A stretch of 52,088 nt of DNA from DASSFG01 sp035547915 (GCA_035547915.1 DASZTS010000133.1:1-52088); one strand, 5' to 3'. Shown: positions 34,581 to 44,499, numbered from the stretch's first letter. Notes: generated by a model not told the origin, from the sequence alone. Numbers and translations are program-made.

Positions 34581-35339
34581 TCAATAACCGCAGCGGTCCA
34601 TCGTTTCGCCCACCGTCGCGCGGCAGAGTTGGTAAAGCGCAGCGAGGTCGGGCGACTGGCCGCGACCTGTGGGATCGCGCGGGCCGCCGGGTACGACGCT
34701 TTCCTCGCGATCGGGTATTTCGAAGGATTGCGGAGGACGCCCGAGTACACCCGCCAGGCCGCGCACGGTTTCTTCGTAACGAGAGCCGAGGTCCTCGTAG
34801 CGGACGGTGACGACGCGCGGAATGTCGCGCGCAGCGGTGAGCCATCCGTCCACGTGCGCCGCCCAACGATGCATGATCGTCGGATACTGCCGCGTCTGGT
34901 AGCGCAGCATCGAGCCACAGGGCTCAGCGCGCGCCAGGGCGAGAGGATCGTCGACCTTCGGCCCCTCGAACCATTCCAAGCGATGGAGGAAGCGCCAGAA
35001 AGAGAGTAGCGTATCGACCGGGTTGCGGTGGATGACGACCACGACATAGCGTTCACAGATGCGCGACAGCTCGCCGCGAAAAAACTCGGCCTGGTGGTGC
35101 GATTTGATGACCGTGGCCAGGGGGCGCGTGGCGAGCCCGAGCAGATGGTCGCGAATGCTCGGAGGATGGAAATAGTTGATGGTTCCATCCTGGGGATCGA
35201 GGTTCACCCACGGGTCGCTGAGATATCCATAGCATTTGGCCAGTGTATTCATCATGAAATGCGTGCCCGAGCGCTCGTGGGATACGACCATGGCGGCGGG
35301 GCGGTCTTCGAAAAAGACCGCATCGGCGGGTGCAGTCAT
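34581..35339 (-). CDS. PAPS-dependent sulfotransferase
   Basis: 252 aa from the ATG at 35339 (MTAPADAVFF). The 5'-phosphosulfate-binding loop reads VVSHERSGTHFMMN, and the 3'-phosphate-binding motif reads VVVIHRNPVDTLLSF. Both belong to the sulfotransferase family. A cytosolic enzyme with no signal peptide, it probably transfers sulfate from PAPS to a sugar or other surface precursor. Sulfated glycans and sulfotransferases are common in planctomycetes. It converges on the methyltransferase. Confidence 0.85.
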   Translation of the reverse strand: MTAPADAVFFEDRPAAMVVSHERSGTHFMMNTLAKCYGYLSDPWVNLDPQDGTINYFHPPSIRDHLLGLATRPLATVIKSHHQAEFFRGELSRICERYVVVVIHRNPVDTLLSFWRFLHRLEWFEGPKVDDPLALARAEPCGSMLRYQTRQYPTIMHRWAAHVDGWLTAARDIPRVVTVRYEDLGSRYEETVRGLAGVLGRPPQSFEIPDREESVVPGGPRDPTGRGQSPDLAALYQLCRATVGETMDRCGY

Positions 35340-35743
35340 TCGTCGCTCGGTTTGGGTATCAAAAGGTCGAGCGGCCTGGTTTCGGCGCCGGTGCAAGCTG
35401 CCGACGGGCGACCTGTACCGAGGCCGAGACGACCGGCCGCTCGGCGGACGAACTTGGATTCGTGCGCGTCAACCTTAGCCGAAATAGTCGGGTGACGCCA
35501 GCAGACCGATCAGGGCGTCGATATCGTTGCTGTCCCGCCACTCCGACGGCTTCGCGGCAGGGAGAGAAAGCTGTTGATCCCAGCCTGCCGGTGTGCCGAG
35601 TCGTGTGCATCGGCCGCGCGCTTGCAAAGATCGGCCTGCCGGGCAACGATAGAATTCGTGGCGCGAATGTCGACGCGGGAACGGTCGACCTCGCCCCGAC
35701 CGGTTCGGCCCGGTTGTTGCAACGCCCTCGTGGCGGAGAATCG
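35340..35743. other. 404-bp region upstream of the SecA-like gene, no supported gene
   Basis: The frame of the SecA-like gene stays open through here, but the residues (Arg/Cys/Ala-rich, low complexity) look noncoding. GGCGGAGAA at 35732-35740 is the ribosome-binding site for the start at 35744. A TAGAAT at 35650 is a possible -10, but no good -35 is at the right distance. Confidence 0.5.
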
Positions 35744-37684
35744 ATGATTCCGACTACCCAACTCAGTTCGGTTGTGCGTGCCACGCTCACGGGCAAGTTG
35801 CGGCGATGGTCGAAGCGGCTCTCCCTCATTTCCGCCGAAGAAGAGCGCCTACGCGGGCTATCGGACCACGAGCTGCGCAAGCGCAGCCTCTCCTTGCGGT
35901 ATCAGGCCAAGAGTCATGAGCCGCTCGATCGACTCTTGCCCGACGCGTTCGCGCTGGTTCGCGAGGCGGCGCGGCGCACGCTCGGCATGCGCCATTACGA
36001 CGTGCAACTGCTGGGCGGCATCGCGATGCACCACAACTCGATCGTCGAAATGCAGACGGGCGAGGGGAAGACGCTCACCGCCACCTTGCCGATCTATTTG
36101 AATGCTCTCGGCGGACACGGTGTCCATGTGGCCACCGTCAACGACTACCTCGCCCGCCGCGATGCCGAGTGGATGGGCCCGATCTACGAGCTGCTGGGGA
36201 TGAAGGTGGGCGTCATCCAGTCGCAGCTTTCGCGGCCCAAGCGGCGCGAGGCCTACGCCTGCGACATCACTTACGGCACGGCCGGCGAGTTCGGTTTCGA
36301 TTTTCTGCGCGACCGGCTGCTCGCAAGGCGGATCTCCGACGGATTGACCGACCTGCTCGGCGGCATGCTGGGGACCGTCGGCGACGACGCGGCCGAGCAG
36401 CCCGTGCAGCGACACCTGCATTTCGTGCTGGTCGACGAGGCCGACAGTATTCTCATCGACGATGCCCGCACACCTTTGATCATCTCGGCCGCGGGATCGC
36501 AAAAGGAGCTGATCGCCCGCGAGTGTTATCGCTGGGCGGCGGGCGTGGCGGGCCGCTTCCAGGAACGCGAGCACTATCTCTTCGATCCCGACAAGGGCAC
36601 GGTCGAATTGACCGGTCCGGGCCGCAAACTTAGCCGCGGACTGGCGAAGCCGGCGGCCATGGACAGCGTCGGCACCTGGCCCACCTACGAGTACGTCGAG
36701 CGCGCGCTCAAGGTCAACCATCTCTACTTTCGCGAGCGGCAGTATGTCGTCCGCGACGGCGAAATCGTGATCGTCGACGAGTATTCGGGGCGCATGGCGG
36801 AGGGGCGGATGTGGTTCGACGGCACCCAGCAGGCGATCCAGGCCCGCGAAGGATTGCCCATTTCCATGTCGACGGGTCAGGCCGCGCGAGTCACCGTGCA
36901 GGATTTCTTTCTGCGCTACGAGGGAATGTGCGGCATGACGGGCACGGCCAGTAATTCGGCCCGCGAGCTGCGCAAGATCTGCAAAGTGAGTGTCTTGGCC
37001 GTGCCCACGCATCGTCCGGCCATACGGCAGCGTTGGCCCACACGGATTCTGGGTACCGCGGCCCAGAAATGGAACGCCATCGTCTCCGAGGTCAGTGAGT
37101 TGCGCGCCGCGGGCAGACCGGTGCTGATCGGCACGCGCTCGATCGACAAATCGCTCACGCTCTCGCGTGCCTTGACCGAGGCCGGAGTAGAACATGAAGT
37201 GCTCAACGCCTACCGCATCGCCGAAGAGGCGCAGATTGTGGCGCGGGCCGGCGAGCGCGGGCAGGTGACGGTCTCGACGAACATGGCGGGCCGCGGCACC
37301 GACATTAAGCTGGGCGAAGCCGTCGCGGAGTTGGGTGGCTTGCATGTCATTCTGAGCGAGATGCACGAGGCGGCCCGCGTCGACCGGCAGCTCATCGGAC
37401 GCTGCGGGCGCCAGGGCGACCCGGGCAGTTATCGCCAATATCTCTCGCTCGACGACGACATCCTGCTCGCCGGCCTCGGTCCGGGCCGCGCCGCTTGGCT
37501 GGAAGATTACGGTAAGTCGACCCCCGGGCCGTTCGAGCACCTGCTATGGGTCTTTCGCAAGGCGCAGCGTGCCGTCGAGCGACGGCACTTCCGCCAGCGC
37601 CGCGCACTCATGCACTGGGAAAAAGAACGACAGAAGAGTCAACGCGAGCTCGGCCAGGATCCTTGCATCGACACGGCGGGCTAG
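35744..37684 (+). CDS. SecA-like translocation ATPase, C-terminally shortened
   Basis: 646 aa from the ATG at 35744. Typical SecA elements occur in order: Walker A MQTGEGKT (103-110), TVNDYLARRDAEWMGP, DITYGTAGEFGFDFLRD, Walker B LVDEADSILIDDARTPLIIS (229-248; canonical SecA has DEVD), the GMTGTAS linker, NMAGRGTDIKLG and RQLIGRCGRQGDPGS. The helical wing and the C-terminal zinc-binding tail of full-length SecA (about 900 aa) are missing: the protein ends about 140 residues after the GRQGDPGS motif. It is therefore an accessory SecA paralogue rather than the housekeeping one. A general export role with special substrates is inferred. A small unrecognised gene and a ThiF-like gene follow on the same strand. 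Confidence 0.88.
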   Translation: MIPTTQLSSVVRATLTGKLRRWSKRLSLISAEEERLRGLSDHELRKRSLSLRYQAKSHEPLDRLLPDAFALVREAARRTLGMRHYDVQLLGGIAMHHNSIVEMQTGEGKTLTATLPIYLNALGGHGVHVATVNDYLARRDAEWMGPIYELLGMKVGVIQSQLSRPKRREAYACDITYGTAGEFGFDFLRDRLLARRISDGLTDLLGGMLGTVGDDAAEQPVQRHLHFVLVDEADSILIDDARTPLIISAAGSQKELIARECYRWAAGVAGRFQEREHYLFDPDKGTVELTGPGRKLSRGLAKPAAMDSVGTWPTYEYVERALKVNHLYFRERQYVVRDGEIVIVDEYSGRMAEGRMWFDGTQQAIQAREGLPISMSTGQAARVTVQDFFLRYEGMCGMTGTASNSARELRKICKVSVLAVPTHRPAIRQRWPTRILGTAAQKWNAIVSEVSELRAAGRPVLIGTRSIDKSLTLSRALTEAGVEHEVLNAYRIAEEAQIVARAGERGQVTVSTNMAGRGTDIKLGEAVAELGGLHVILSEMHEAARVDRQLIGRCGRQGDPGSYRQYLSLDDDILLAGLGPGRAAWLEDYGKSTPGPFEHLLWVFRKAQRAVERRHFRQRRALMHWEKERQKSQRELGQDPCIDTAG

Positions 37685-37763
37685 AGTTCGGCGCCAACGC
37701 GCATGGCCCTACGGTTCGGCGGCAGCGAAAGAGTCAGACAGAATCCCCCACGGATCTTCCAAA

Positions 37764-38663
37764 GTGCTCGGCGAATTGGAAATTTTCTTCGGCGACGCCA
37801 ACAATGCCGAGGCGCGGGTCTATGCGCGGCTGGATGAAGCCGGCTTGCCGTCGGGGTGTTCGCTGGCCGGGCGCGTGGTCGGGCCGACTTGCGAATACTC
37901 GCGGACGCTCTCGGCAGCGATTCCGTTTACGGAAAGGCGAACCCCGTCTATCGAGGGAAGTAGAGGAACGAGCCCGCGACTGGCTGAGGCAATCGTGCCC
38001 GATCCCTGCTTCTGGTCGCAAGAGCTGCCGTTTCTGTATCTGGCCGAAATCGAATTGCGATGCGGCGGCGAGCGGCTCGCCGCGGTCGAACGGCAGTTCG
38101 GCATTCGGCCGCTCGGCGCACGCAAACGGCAAATCGTCTGGGAGGCCCGCCCCTGGGTGTTGCGCGCGGCCGAAACCCGCGAACTGCCGATGCGCCCCCT
38201 CTCGGATTGGCGAGCCGCCGATCTGGCCCTGATCAGCGAGAATCCTGGCGATGACCTTTGCCGTGAGGCCAGCCGGCTCGGCACCGTTCTCATAGCCGAC
38301 GTCACTGTGGAAAGCGACCAGGTTGTCGACGAATTGCGGCGGTTGGCTCGCTGGCCGGCCGTCGTCGTCGCCATCGTCGACTCGGCCCAGACCGTCAACG
38401 CAAAGGCCCGAGTCGTCGCCCGCAATCTGCTGCTCGCCGAACGGCTCGCCGGCAATTCTTTGCCCTCGCCCTGGGCCGACCTGGTAGTTTGTCCGGGCAG
38501 TTCGGACGAACAGATCACTGCGCTCGGCCGACAAATCGCCGTGCCCGTCGCCGTCGAACGGGCCGCCGGCTGGTGCGACGAACTTGCCGATGCACGGCGG
38601 CACTGCGACCTGCTGCAACGAGATCTGGCCGGCCACGGCGACTTCGCGGGCTATCTGGTGTAA
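37764..38663 (+). CDS. Protein of unknown function in the SecA/ThiF gene block
   Basis: About 299 aa from a GTG at 37764; no ATG is in frame nearby, so the start is uncertain. The first part, LGELEIFFGDANNAEARVYARL, and CFWSQELPFLYLAEIELR read like beta-sandwich strands, with the latter phrase recalling glycoside-hydrolase immunoglobulin-like modules. The rest has Rossmann-like alternation (TVLIADVTVESDQVVDELRR, WADLVVCPGSSDEQ). No catalytic motif or membrane segment is recognised. It lies 79 bp after the SecA-like gene and 12 bp before the ThiF-like gene, so the three may form an operon. Confidence 0.65.
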   Translation: MLGELEIFFGDANNAEARVYARLDEAGLPSGCSLAGRVVGPTCEYSRTLSAAIPFTERRTPSIEGSRGTSPRLAEAIVPDPCFWSQELPFLYLAEIELRCGGERLAAVERQFGIRPLGARKRQIVWEARPWVLRAAETRELPMRPLSDWRAADLALISENPGDDLCREASRLGTVLIADVTVESDQVVDELRRLARWPAVVVAIVDSAQTVNAKARVVARNLLLAERLAGNSLPSPWADLVVCPGSSDEQITALGRQIAVPVAVERAAGWCDELADARRHCDLLQRDLAGHGDFAGYLV

Positions 38664-38675
38664 GTTACAACTCAG

Positions 38676-39743
38676 ATGCCACAGGACGCGCAAGCTACGA
38701 CCGAAGGTCCGATCTCGGATCGCTACTCCCGCCAAATCCGTTTCGCCCCGCTGGGTGAGGAGGGCCAGCGCCGCCTGTTGGCCAGCCGCGTGCTCGTGTG
38801 CGGCTGCGGCGCGCTCGGAAGCGTGTTGGCGAACACCCTGGCACGCGCCGGTGTGGGAAGGCTGCGCATCGTCGACCGCGACTTCGTCGAAACGAGCAAC
38901 CTACAACGCCAGGTTCTGTTCGACGAAGACGACGTAGCGGCCAACCTGCCCAAGGCGGTGGCCGCGGCACAAAAACTCCGCCGCATCAATTCGGAAATCG
39001 AAATCGAGCCGGTCGTCGCCGACGTCGATCACAAGAACATCCTCGCGCTTCTCGACGGTGTCGATTGCCTGGTCGACGGCACCGACAACTTCGAGACTCG
39101 CTTTCTCATCAACGACGCCACGATCAGTACGGGCACTCCCTGGGTCTACGGCGGCTCGATCGGCGCCGGTGGGCAGACGATGACGATCCTGCCCGGTGAA
39201 ACCCCGTGCCTGCGTTGCTTGATCTCCGAGCCCCCGCCGCCCGGTAGTACCGAAACGTGCGACACGGCCGGAATCCTGGGTCCGATCGTCAACGTCATCG
39301 CCTCGATTCAGGCAAACGAGGCCATCAAGATCCTCGCCGGTCGGCGCGAGGCGGTGCAACGCTCGTTGCTCATCTTCGATCTGTGGGAGAACCGTTTTCT
39401 GGCGATGAAGGCGGCCGGCCTGCTTGAAGGGTCCGAATGTCCGGCCTGCGTGCGGCGAGAACTCGACTGGCTCTCGGGACGGCGCGGCACGCACACGGCC
39501 GTGTTGTGCGGCCGAAACGCCGTGCAACTGGCGCAGCCCGCCCGCGTTGCCGTTTCGCTCGATGCTGTGGCACAGAAACTCTCGGTCGCGGGCGTCGGCC
39601 GCGTTGCTCGCAATCCCTTCTTGCTGCGGTTCGCAGTCGACGGTTATACGATCACTCTGTTTCCCGACGGCCGCGCGATCATCGGCGGCACCTCTGACCT
39701 TGCGGCGGCGCGTACGGTGTACGCCAAGTACATCGGCGCGTAG
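38676..39743 (+). CDS. ThiF/MoeB/HesA-family ubiquitin-like-protein adenylyltransferase
   Basis: 355 aa. N-terminal RYSRQIRFAPLGEEGQ, ATP-binding GCGALGSVLANTLARAGVG, RIVDRDFVETSNLQRQ, LVDGTDNFETRFLIND, zinc Cys pairs (CLRC and CPAC) and the crossover-type TETCDTAGILGPIV with the candidate catalytic Cys. It should adenylate the C-terminal Gly of a ThiS/MoaD-like carrier to pass sulfur on. About 100 extra residues follow the E1 core, ending in DGYTITLFPDGRAIIGG. No carrier protein gene is nearby. It could serve thiamine or molybdopterin synthesis, or something specific to this block. Confidence 0.88.
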   Translation: MPQDAQATTEGPISDRYSRQIRFAPLGEEGQRRLLASRVLVCGCGALGSVLANTLARAGVGRLRIVDRDFVETSNLQRQVLFDEDDVAANLPKAVAAAQKLRRINSEIEIEPVVADVDHKNILALLDGVDCLVDGTDNFETRFLINDATISTGTPWVYGGSIGAGGQTMTILPGETPCLRCLISEPPPPGSTETCDTAGILGPIVNVIASIQANEAIKILAGRREAVQRSLLIFDLWENRFLAMKAAGLLEGSECPACVRRELDWLSGRRGTHTAVLCGRNAVQLAQPARVAVSLDAVAQKLSVAGVGRVARNPFLLRFAVDGYTITLFPDGRAIIGGTSDLAAARTVYAKYIGA

Positions 39744-40017
39744 CTCGAATGGCAGTCCGTGCGGCAACACGACGCGTTCTCATTGTTCGGCGTGGTGAAC
39801 TCGCGGCATGTACGCGCCACGAGAAAGTGTCTCACCGTGGGCGGCAATTCTCGCGGTGATGCCGGCACCGGCGTCCTTCTCGCCGAGTCGCTGTCGGCCT
39901 TTCGCGCTGATTATGTATTCGCCGGCCACGGCGCCCGCCAACCCGGCACGGCCTTCATCGAAGAGAATGTTGGAGCGCACCGAGGCGGCCCTGTCGGCGA
40001 CGGCGAATGGTATGTCG
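39744..40017. other. 274-bp intergenic region, nothing recognised
   Basis: Lies between two genes that converge. Weak frames exist on both strands, but none has a start, ribosome-binding site or family motif, and there is no strong terminator hairpin. They could be decayed remnants. Confidence 0.45.
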
Positions 40018-43000
40018 TCATGGCGGTGAGGGCCGCTCGCTGAACAGATAGGCGAGCAGGTCGCGCAGCTCCTGGCCGGTCTTTATCAGCCCGGAAGGCA
40101 TCGGCGAAATCGGGCTCGCCGCGCGTTCTTCGATTTCGGACTTGGCGATGTGCAGGCGCTGCGCGTCGGGGAGTAACAGCTCGATCTTGTCGTCGGCGTC
40201 GTTGACCACCAGGCCGCTCACCGTGCGGCCGTCGGCCAGACTGACCGTCGTTCCGCGGAACGGATCGGCCACTTGCTTGCTGGGCAGCAAGATCGACTCG
40301 ACGACGTAGGCTGTCGTAAACCGCCGACGGACGTCGGCCAGATTCGGCGCGCCACCGCCGGGTTGATCGAGTGTCACGCCGTGGCACTTCGTGCAGCCGA
40401 GCGATCCGAACAGCCCGCGGCCCCGTTGGGCGTCGCCGTGGGCGACGGCATCGGTCCAATCGGCCGACAGCAATTCGGCCGGAACCCGATCGGCGCCCGC
40501 TGCCCCTTGCTTGAGCCGCTCGGCCAACAGGCTGAAATCGACCTTCTCCGCCACCGTCGCCACGACGCTACTCGGCGCACGAAACTGAATGCCGACTCTC
40601 CGCGCACGATCCACGCGCACCAACAAATCGTTGCCGCCAGGCTGCAATTCGAGGGCCGCCGCGTGGGAGACCACGGCCGTCGCCCGGCCGTTGTGCCAGA
40701 TGCGTGGCTCCTCACCGCCGGAGACTTCCACGAGCGCCGGCTGCCGCACCGTCGATTGAAGTTGGAAACCAAGATAAAGGTGGTTCGTCGCCCCCGTCGT
40801 ATCCGACTCGTCGAAAGGGAGCTCCGTCTGTTTCCAAGAAACCCGACCGGTGGCCGTCGTATGGGTCGCCGCCAGATCGAGCGGCCCTCCGTCGGGCGGC
40901 GACACCTTTTCTAGGCTGAACGAGGGGTCGCCGATTGGCCCCAGGACCCATGCCCGATTGATCGTACGAGGTGCGAAACGGGCTGACTGTTTTGCCAGCA
41001 CGCGGCGCCGGGCCTCGGCGGCGAGCGGTTCGGCCCGCGAATCGTTCAAGAGCGAAAGAAAATAGGCCGCTTGGTCGACGACATCGGTGCTATCGTCGCC
41101 GAGAGCGCCGACGAGAAGTTCGAAAAGTTGCTGTTGCTCGGAGGTGTGCGGCACCAATTTCCACCATTCGGCTATCGTAAAACTGCCGACGCGTCCTAGC
41201 GCGCGCAGGTCGACGGGTTGCGCGGCGTCGGCAAACGTGAGTGTGAAGGCCGCGTTGCCGGCCTCATAAGTCAGCGGCAGATTCTCCGGCGGCACGAAAT
41301 CGGCGGGAGGTACGGTCAGACGAAACCCGGCAGCCAGCACGCCCGCGCGACGCGTGATCGCAGCGGACGACTGGGTCAATTGAACCAGATCGTCTGGCGT
41401 TGCACGCCGGGAAAGGAGCGATGCCGCGGTCTGGCGCAAGTAAGCATCGTCACCGCTCGCGAGACGGGCGATCGCGTCGACCGGCAGTCGTCCCGCGCGG
41501 TCGAACAAGGCTGCGAGCGCGGCAAGCTGCACGGTCGGATCGGCATCGTCGAGCGCGGTCGCGAACCACTCGTCGGGGACGTCGAGCGCCGAAAACTCAG
41601 TCAGCGCAAGGACCGCCTGGCGGCGAAGTTCGGCATGACGATGGAGCCCCCACGTCAGCAGCAGCCGCTTGGCATCAGGTGAACCGCTGGCAGCAGACAA
41701 CCACGGCAGGTGCGCATACAGCGGCCCCGGTTCATCGACTTCCCCCATGCGTTCGATCGCCTCATCGAGCAACGGGCCGCCGCGGCGCAGGATTTCTTGG
41801 TGGGCGGCGAGGCGGCGCTGCCATCGCGAATCGGAGAGCTCGGCCCACAGCACTTCCGGCGAAGCCTCCGTCACGCCCTCGGGCAACGGGCGATTGTCGG
41901 GCGTTTCGGTGTTGTGGGCCACGATCAGGTCGCTGAAGCAGTGGGGCGACCAAACGTTACCACCGAGGTACAGCGACGTGATGAAGAGTCGACCGTCGGA
42001 AGCAATCGCCGCACCGACGGGACGGGCAAAATCGGCTCCCTGCAGAAAGGGCATCTCTCGGCTCGAAAAACTGGCGCCACGGGGAGCGAGCGGATAGCGG
42101 TTCACGGCGAGTTGGTCCCAACGGGCCATGAGCAGCCCGCCGCCGTCGCTCAGCAGATCGCATGGTACGCCGCGACCGAGATCGGCCGTGAGCGGCTCGA
42201 CCAGATCGAACCGGCGCACGCTCTTGGAGGCCATCCAGCCGCGCGGCCAGGCAAAGTCGATGTGCGGTGTGACGTGCAGCAGTCGGGCCGGCGCGTAGAG
42301 ATCGGCCCGACTTTCGTGGTCGTTGTCGTTGGTGAAGAGGTTCCACTGGGGATCGAACGCCAGGCCCACCGGCCCGCGCAGACCGCCCGCCACGATCCGC
42401 ACACGGCTGCCGTCGGGACGCACCCGCAGCACCGCGCCCACGCCCGTGTACGAAACCTTGTCGCCGTTCGGACCACTATACAGGGTCCAATGCCCCCAGT
42501 GATCCGGCCGGCTCCAATCGCCGTAGTTCAAGAGCGGGTCGCCGTGTGTCAGATACAGATCGCCTTCCGGCCCCCAGGCCAGGCAGTGAAAACTGACGTG
42601 CAGATCGAGCGGCAGGCCCCAGAGGATCCGTCGCGGTTTGACGTCCAATTCGACGCGGCCCCGCGGCAGGAGATAGAGCGCATTGTCGGTCAGCACATAA
42701 AGATCGTCGCCGCGAAATTCCAAGCCCATCACGATCGAATCGGCCGGCAGTCGGCAGACCTGCTGGCGGAGTTTGAAATTCGGACCACCGCGCCCGTCGG
42801 GCTCGAACAGATAGACGGCCTCGCGAGCGCCGACGAAGACACGCCCCGCACTATCGACCTTTACCCCCAGATAAGCGTCGTCGCGCGACCGATCGACAAG
42901 ATATGTTTTCCATTCGAGCGCCCCGTCTGCCGGTTTCAGATTCGGCCCCACCGGGGGCGGCGATGTTGCATCGCCCGCCGTACTTGCGATCAACTTGGCG

Positions 43001-44499
43001 GTGTTCTTCAACGTCGATCGGTCTTCCAGGTCGCCCCGCTGGGCCGGATCGACGATCCACAGGCCCGTCGTGCGCTCATCGGCGGTCGGCGGCTCGTCGC
43101 CTCGATGAACGCCCTCGCGAATTCCCCGTGTGAGGCGGATGTAAGCGATATCGCCGTTGCAGCCGATTCCACCTTCGACGAGCCGACCGATCGCCAGGCC
43201 TCCGGGCACAGTCGCTTTGCCGCCATGCTCGACGGTCTGGTCCGCCACGATCTGCCCGTCCAACGACAGCCGCACGCGGCCGGCCTCGTAGAGCATCGCC
43301 ACGTCGTGCCACGCGCCGTCGCAAATGTTGCCGGCCGAGCGAACATGGTCTGGCGTCATGCCGGGCAGGTAGGCGGTCAACAGGCCGCTCCCCGCCATCG
43401 AAAAGATTTCCCAATGGCTGGCCGACGCCTTGGTATCGCTGGCAATCAGGATGTTGTAGTTGTCGCGAGACAGAAGCTTAACACGGCACTCGACGGTCAA
43501 GGGCGGCTGGCGATACTCCGGCTTGCCTTGGGCGACGCGACCGGGAAACGATCCTCCGGCCTGCGGCGAGGCCGCCTCACCCACAGGCGTGCGGGGCGTC
43601 GGCCGAGTCTCACGGGTAGTTCCTGCGAGCTGCGGTACAAGCCAATCGAGGCCGTCGAGATTGTCGCGGAGCCGCTCCTCGGCGTCGTCCATGGTGTGAC
43701 CAAGAATGCCTATCGGGCCGCGATAGCCGCTGGCGCAAATCGTTCGAAGCAGCGGCAGGTCGATCTCCCCTTGCCCAAGCGGCAAAATCTTCCTGCCGAC
43801 GCGGTCGCCGCCCCGATCCATGCCGTTGAGGTTGAGGGCCAGTAAATGCGGCAGCATCTTTTTGAGAAGCGATTCGAACCGGTCGAGATGGTCGTGGCCG
43901 TGGTGCAGGTTGTAGACGATGCCGACGTTTGGCATGCCCAGCGCGTCGATGACGGCAAGTTGGTTCTCCGGCTCGCCGAACCATCCACCGTGGTTGTACA
44001 GCGCCACCTGGCAACCGATCTTTTGGGCCTCTTCGGCGATCGGCCTGAGAGCGGCAGTCGCGGCAGCGAGCTTGGCCTCCTGGCCACTTTGGGGCGCGGG
44101 GTCGCCCATGGTGACCCACAACTGCGTGTGAAGCCGATGTCGCCGCAGGCCGTCAAGAAGGGCACGCGCGTCATCGTTCAGCGCGGCGGGAAACCAGACC
44201 GCGGACAGAGAGATCTTGTGTTTCTCCAGCGCCACCAGCTCGCGCTCGAACGTCGGCAGGTGCTCGGCGCGCCAGTCATAAGCGAATTGCTTGAAGCCGA
44301 GGCGGTCGAGCATCGCCACTCGTTCTTCCGGGGTGCGATGCGCCCGATCGAACGGCACGATGCACCAGGCCACGAGGTTGTCGCGCGCGAACAACGAGTC
44401 ACAACCCTTCTCGGAATGGGCCGAATCGTGTTTACCGGCGAGGAGACAGGCCGTGGCGAGCACGAGCCACAGACCAGGTGTACGGCGTGATGGCGTCAT
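40018..44499 (-). CDS. Giant secreted multidomain protein: TIM barrel, LamG-like, beta-propeller, HEAT-like and CxxCH haem domain
   Basis: 1493 aa from the ATG at 44499, with a Sec signal (LWLVLATACLLAG). Order: a TIM-barrel sugar-phosphate isomerase/epimerase-like domain (about 35-290; QVALYNHGGWFGE, NVGIVYNLHHGHDH); a LamG/concanavalin-like module (about 310-480); a glucose/sorbosone dehydrogenase-like propeller (about 560-900; GPVGLAFDPQWNLFTNDNDH); HEAT-like repeats (about 930-1140); and a C-terminal haem-binding domain with GCTKCHGVTLDQPG near 1365-1380. The last follows the pattern of planctomycete PVC-type proteins with c-type haem ends. Expected role: electron-linked oxidation or binding of a carbohydrate at the cell surface. 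Substrate unknown. Exceptionally long for this architecture. Confidence 0.88.
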   Translation of the reverse strand: MTPSRRTPGLWLVLATACLLAGKHDSAHSEKGCDSLFARDNLVAWCIVPFDRAHRTPEERVAMLDRLGFKQFAYDWRAEHLPTFERELVALEKHKISLSAVWFPAALNDDARALLDGLRRHRLHTQLWVTMGDPAPQSGQEAKLAAATAALRPIAEEAQKIGCQVALYNHGGWFGEPENQLAVIDALGMPNVGIVYNLHHGHDHLDRFESLLKKMLPHLLALNLNGMDRGGDRVGRKILPLGQGEIDLPLLRTICASGYRGPIGILGHTMDDAEERLRDNLDGLDWLVPQLAGTTRETRPTPRTPVGEAASPQAGGSFPGRVAQGKPEYRQPPLTVECRVKLLSRDNYNILIASDTKASASHWEIFSMAGSGLLTAYLPGMTPDHVRSAGNICDGAWHDVAMLYEAGRVRLSLDGQIVADQTVEHGGKATVPGGLAIGRLVEGGIGCNGDIAYIRLTRGIREGVHRGDEPPTADERTTGLWIVDPAQRGDLEDRSTLKNTAKLIASTAGDATSPPPVGPNLKPADGALEWKTYLVDRSRDDAYLGVKVDSAGRVFVGAREAVYLFEPDGRGGPNFKLRQQVCRLPADSIVMGLEFRGDDLYVLTDNALYLLPRGRVELDVKPRRILWGLPLDLHVSFHCLAWGPEGDLYLTHGDPLLNYGDWSRPDHWGHWTLYSGPNGDKVSYTGVGAVLRVRPDGSRVRIVAGGLRGPVGLAFDPQWNLFTNDNDHESRADLYAPARLLHVTPHIDFAWPRGWMASKSVRRFDLVEPLTADLGRGVPCDLLSDGGGLLMARWDQLAVNRYPLAPRGASFSSREMPFLQGADFARPVGAAIASDGRLFITSLYLGGNVWSPHCFSDLIVAHNTETPDNRPLPEGVTEASPEVLWAELSDSRWQRRLAAHQEILRRGGPLLDEAIERMGEVDEPGPLYAHLPWLSAASGSPDAKRLLLTWGLHRHAELRRQAVLALTEFSALDVPDEWFATALDDADPTVQLAALAALFDRAGRLPVDAIARLASGDDAYLRQTAASLLSRRATPDDLVQLTQSSAAITRRAGVLAAGFRLTVPPADFVPPENLPLTYEAGNAAFTLTFADAAQPVDLRALGRVGSFTIAEWWKLVPHTSEQQQLFELLVGALGDDSTDVVDQAAYFLSLLNDSRAEPLAAEARRRVLAKQSARFAPRTINRAWVLGPIGDPSFSLEKVSPPDGGPLDLAATHTTATGRVSWKQTELPFDESDTTGATNHLYLGFQLQSTVRQPALVEVSGGEEPRIWHNGRATAVVSHAAALELQPGGNDLLVRVDRARRVGIQFRAPSSVVATVAEKVDFSLLAERLKQGAAGADRVPAELLSADWTDAVAHGDAQRGRGLFGSLGCTKCHGVTLDQPGGGAPNLADVRRRFTTAYVVESILLPSKQVADPFRGTTVSLADGRTVSGLVVNDADDKIELLLPDAQRLHIAKSEIEERAASPISPMPSGLIKTGQELRDLLAYLFSERPSPP

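Noticed and set aside
35858..37540. 560-codon open frame on the minus strand
   Set aside because: Antisense to the SecA-like gene, whose many conserved motifs show the plus strand is coding.
39759..40043. Possible small gene between the ThiF-like gene and the giant gene
   Set aside because: No ribosome-binding site or family motif; the frame also runs into the end of the giant gene on the other strand.
41710..43845. 711-codon open frame on the plus strand
   Set aside because: Lies wholly opposite the giant secreted protein, has no domain motif or ribosome-binding site, and is typical of antisense frames in high-GC coding DNA.
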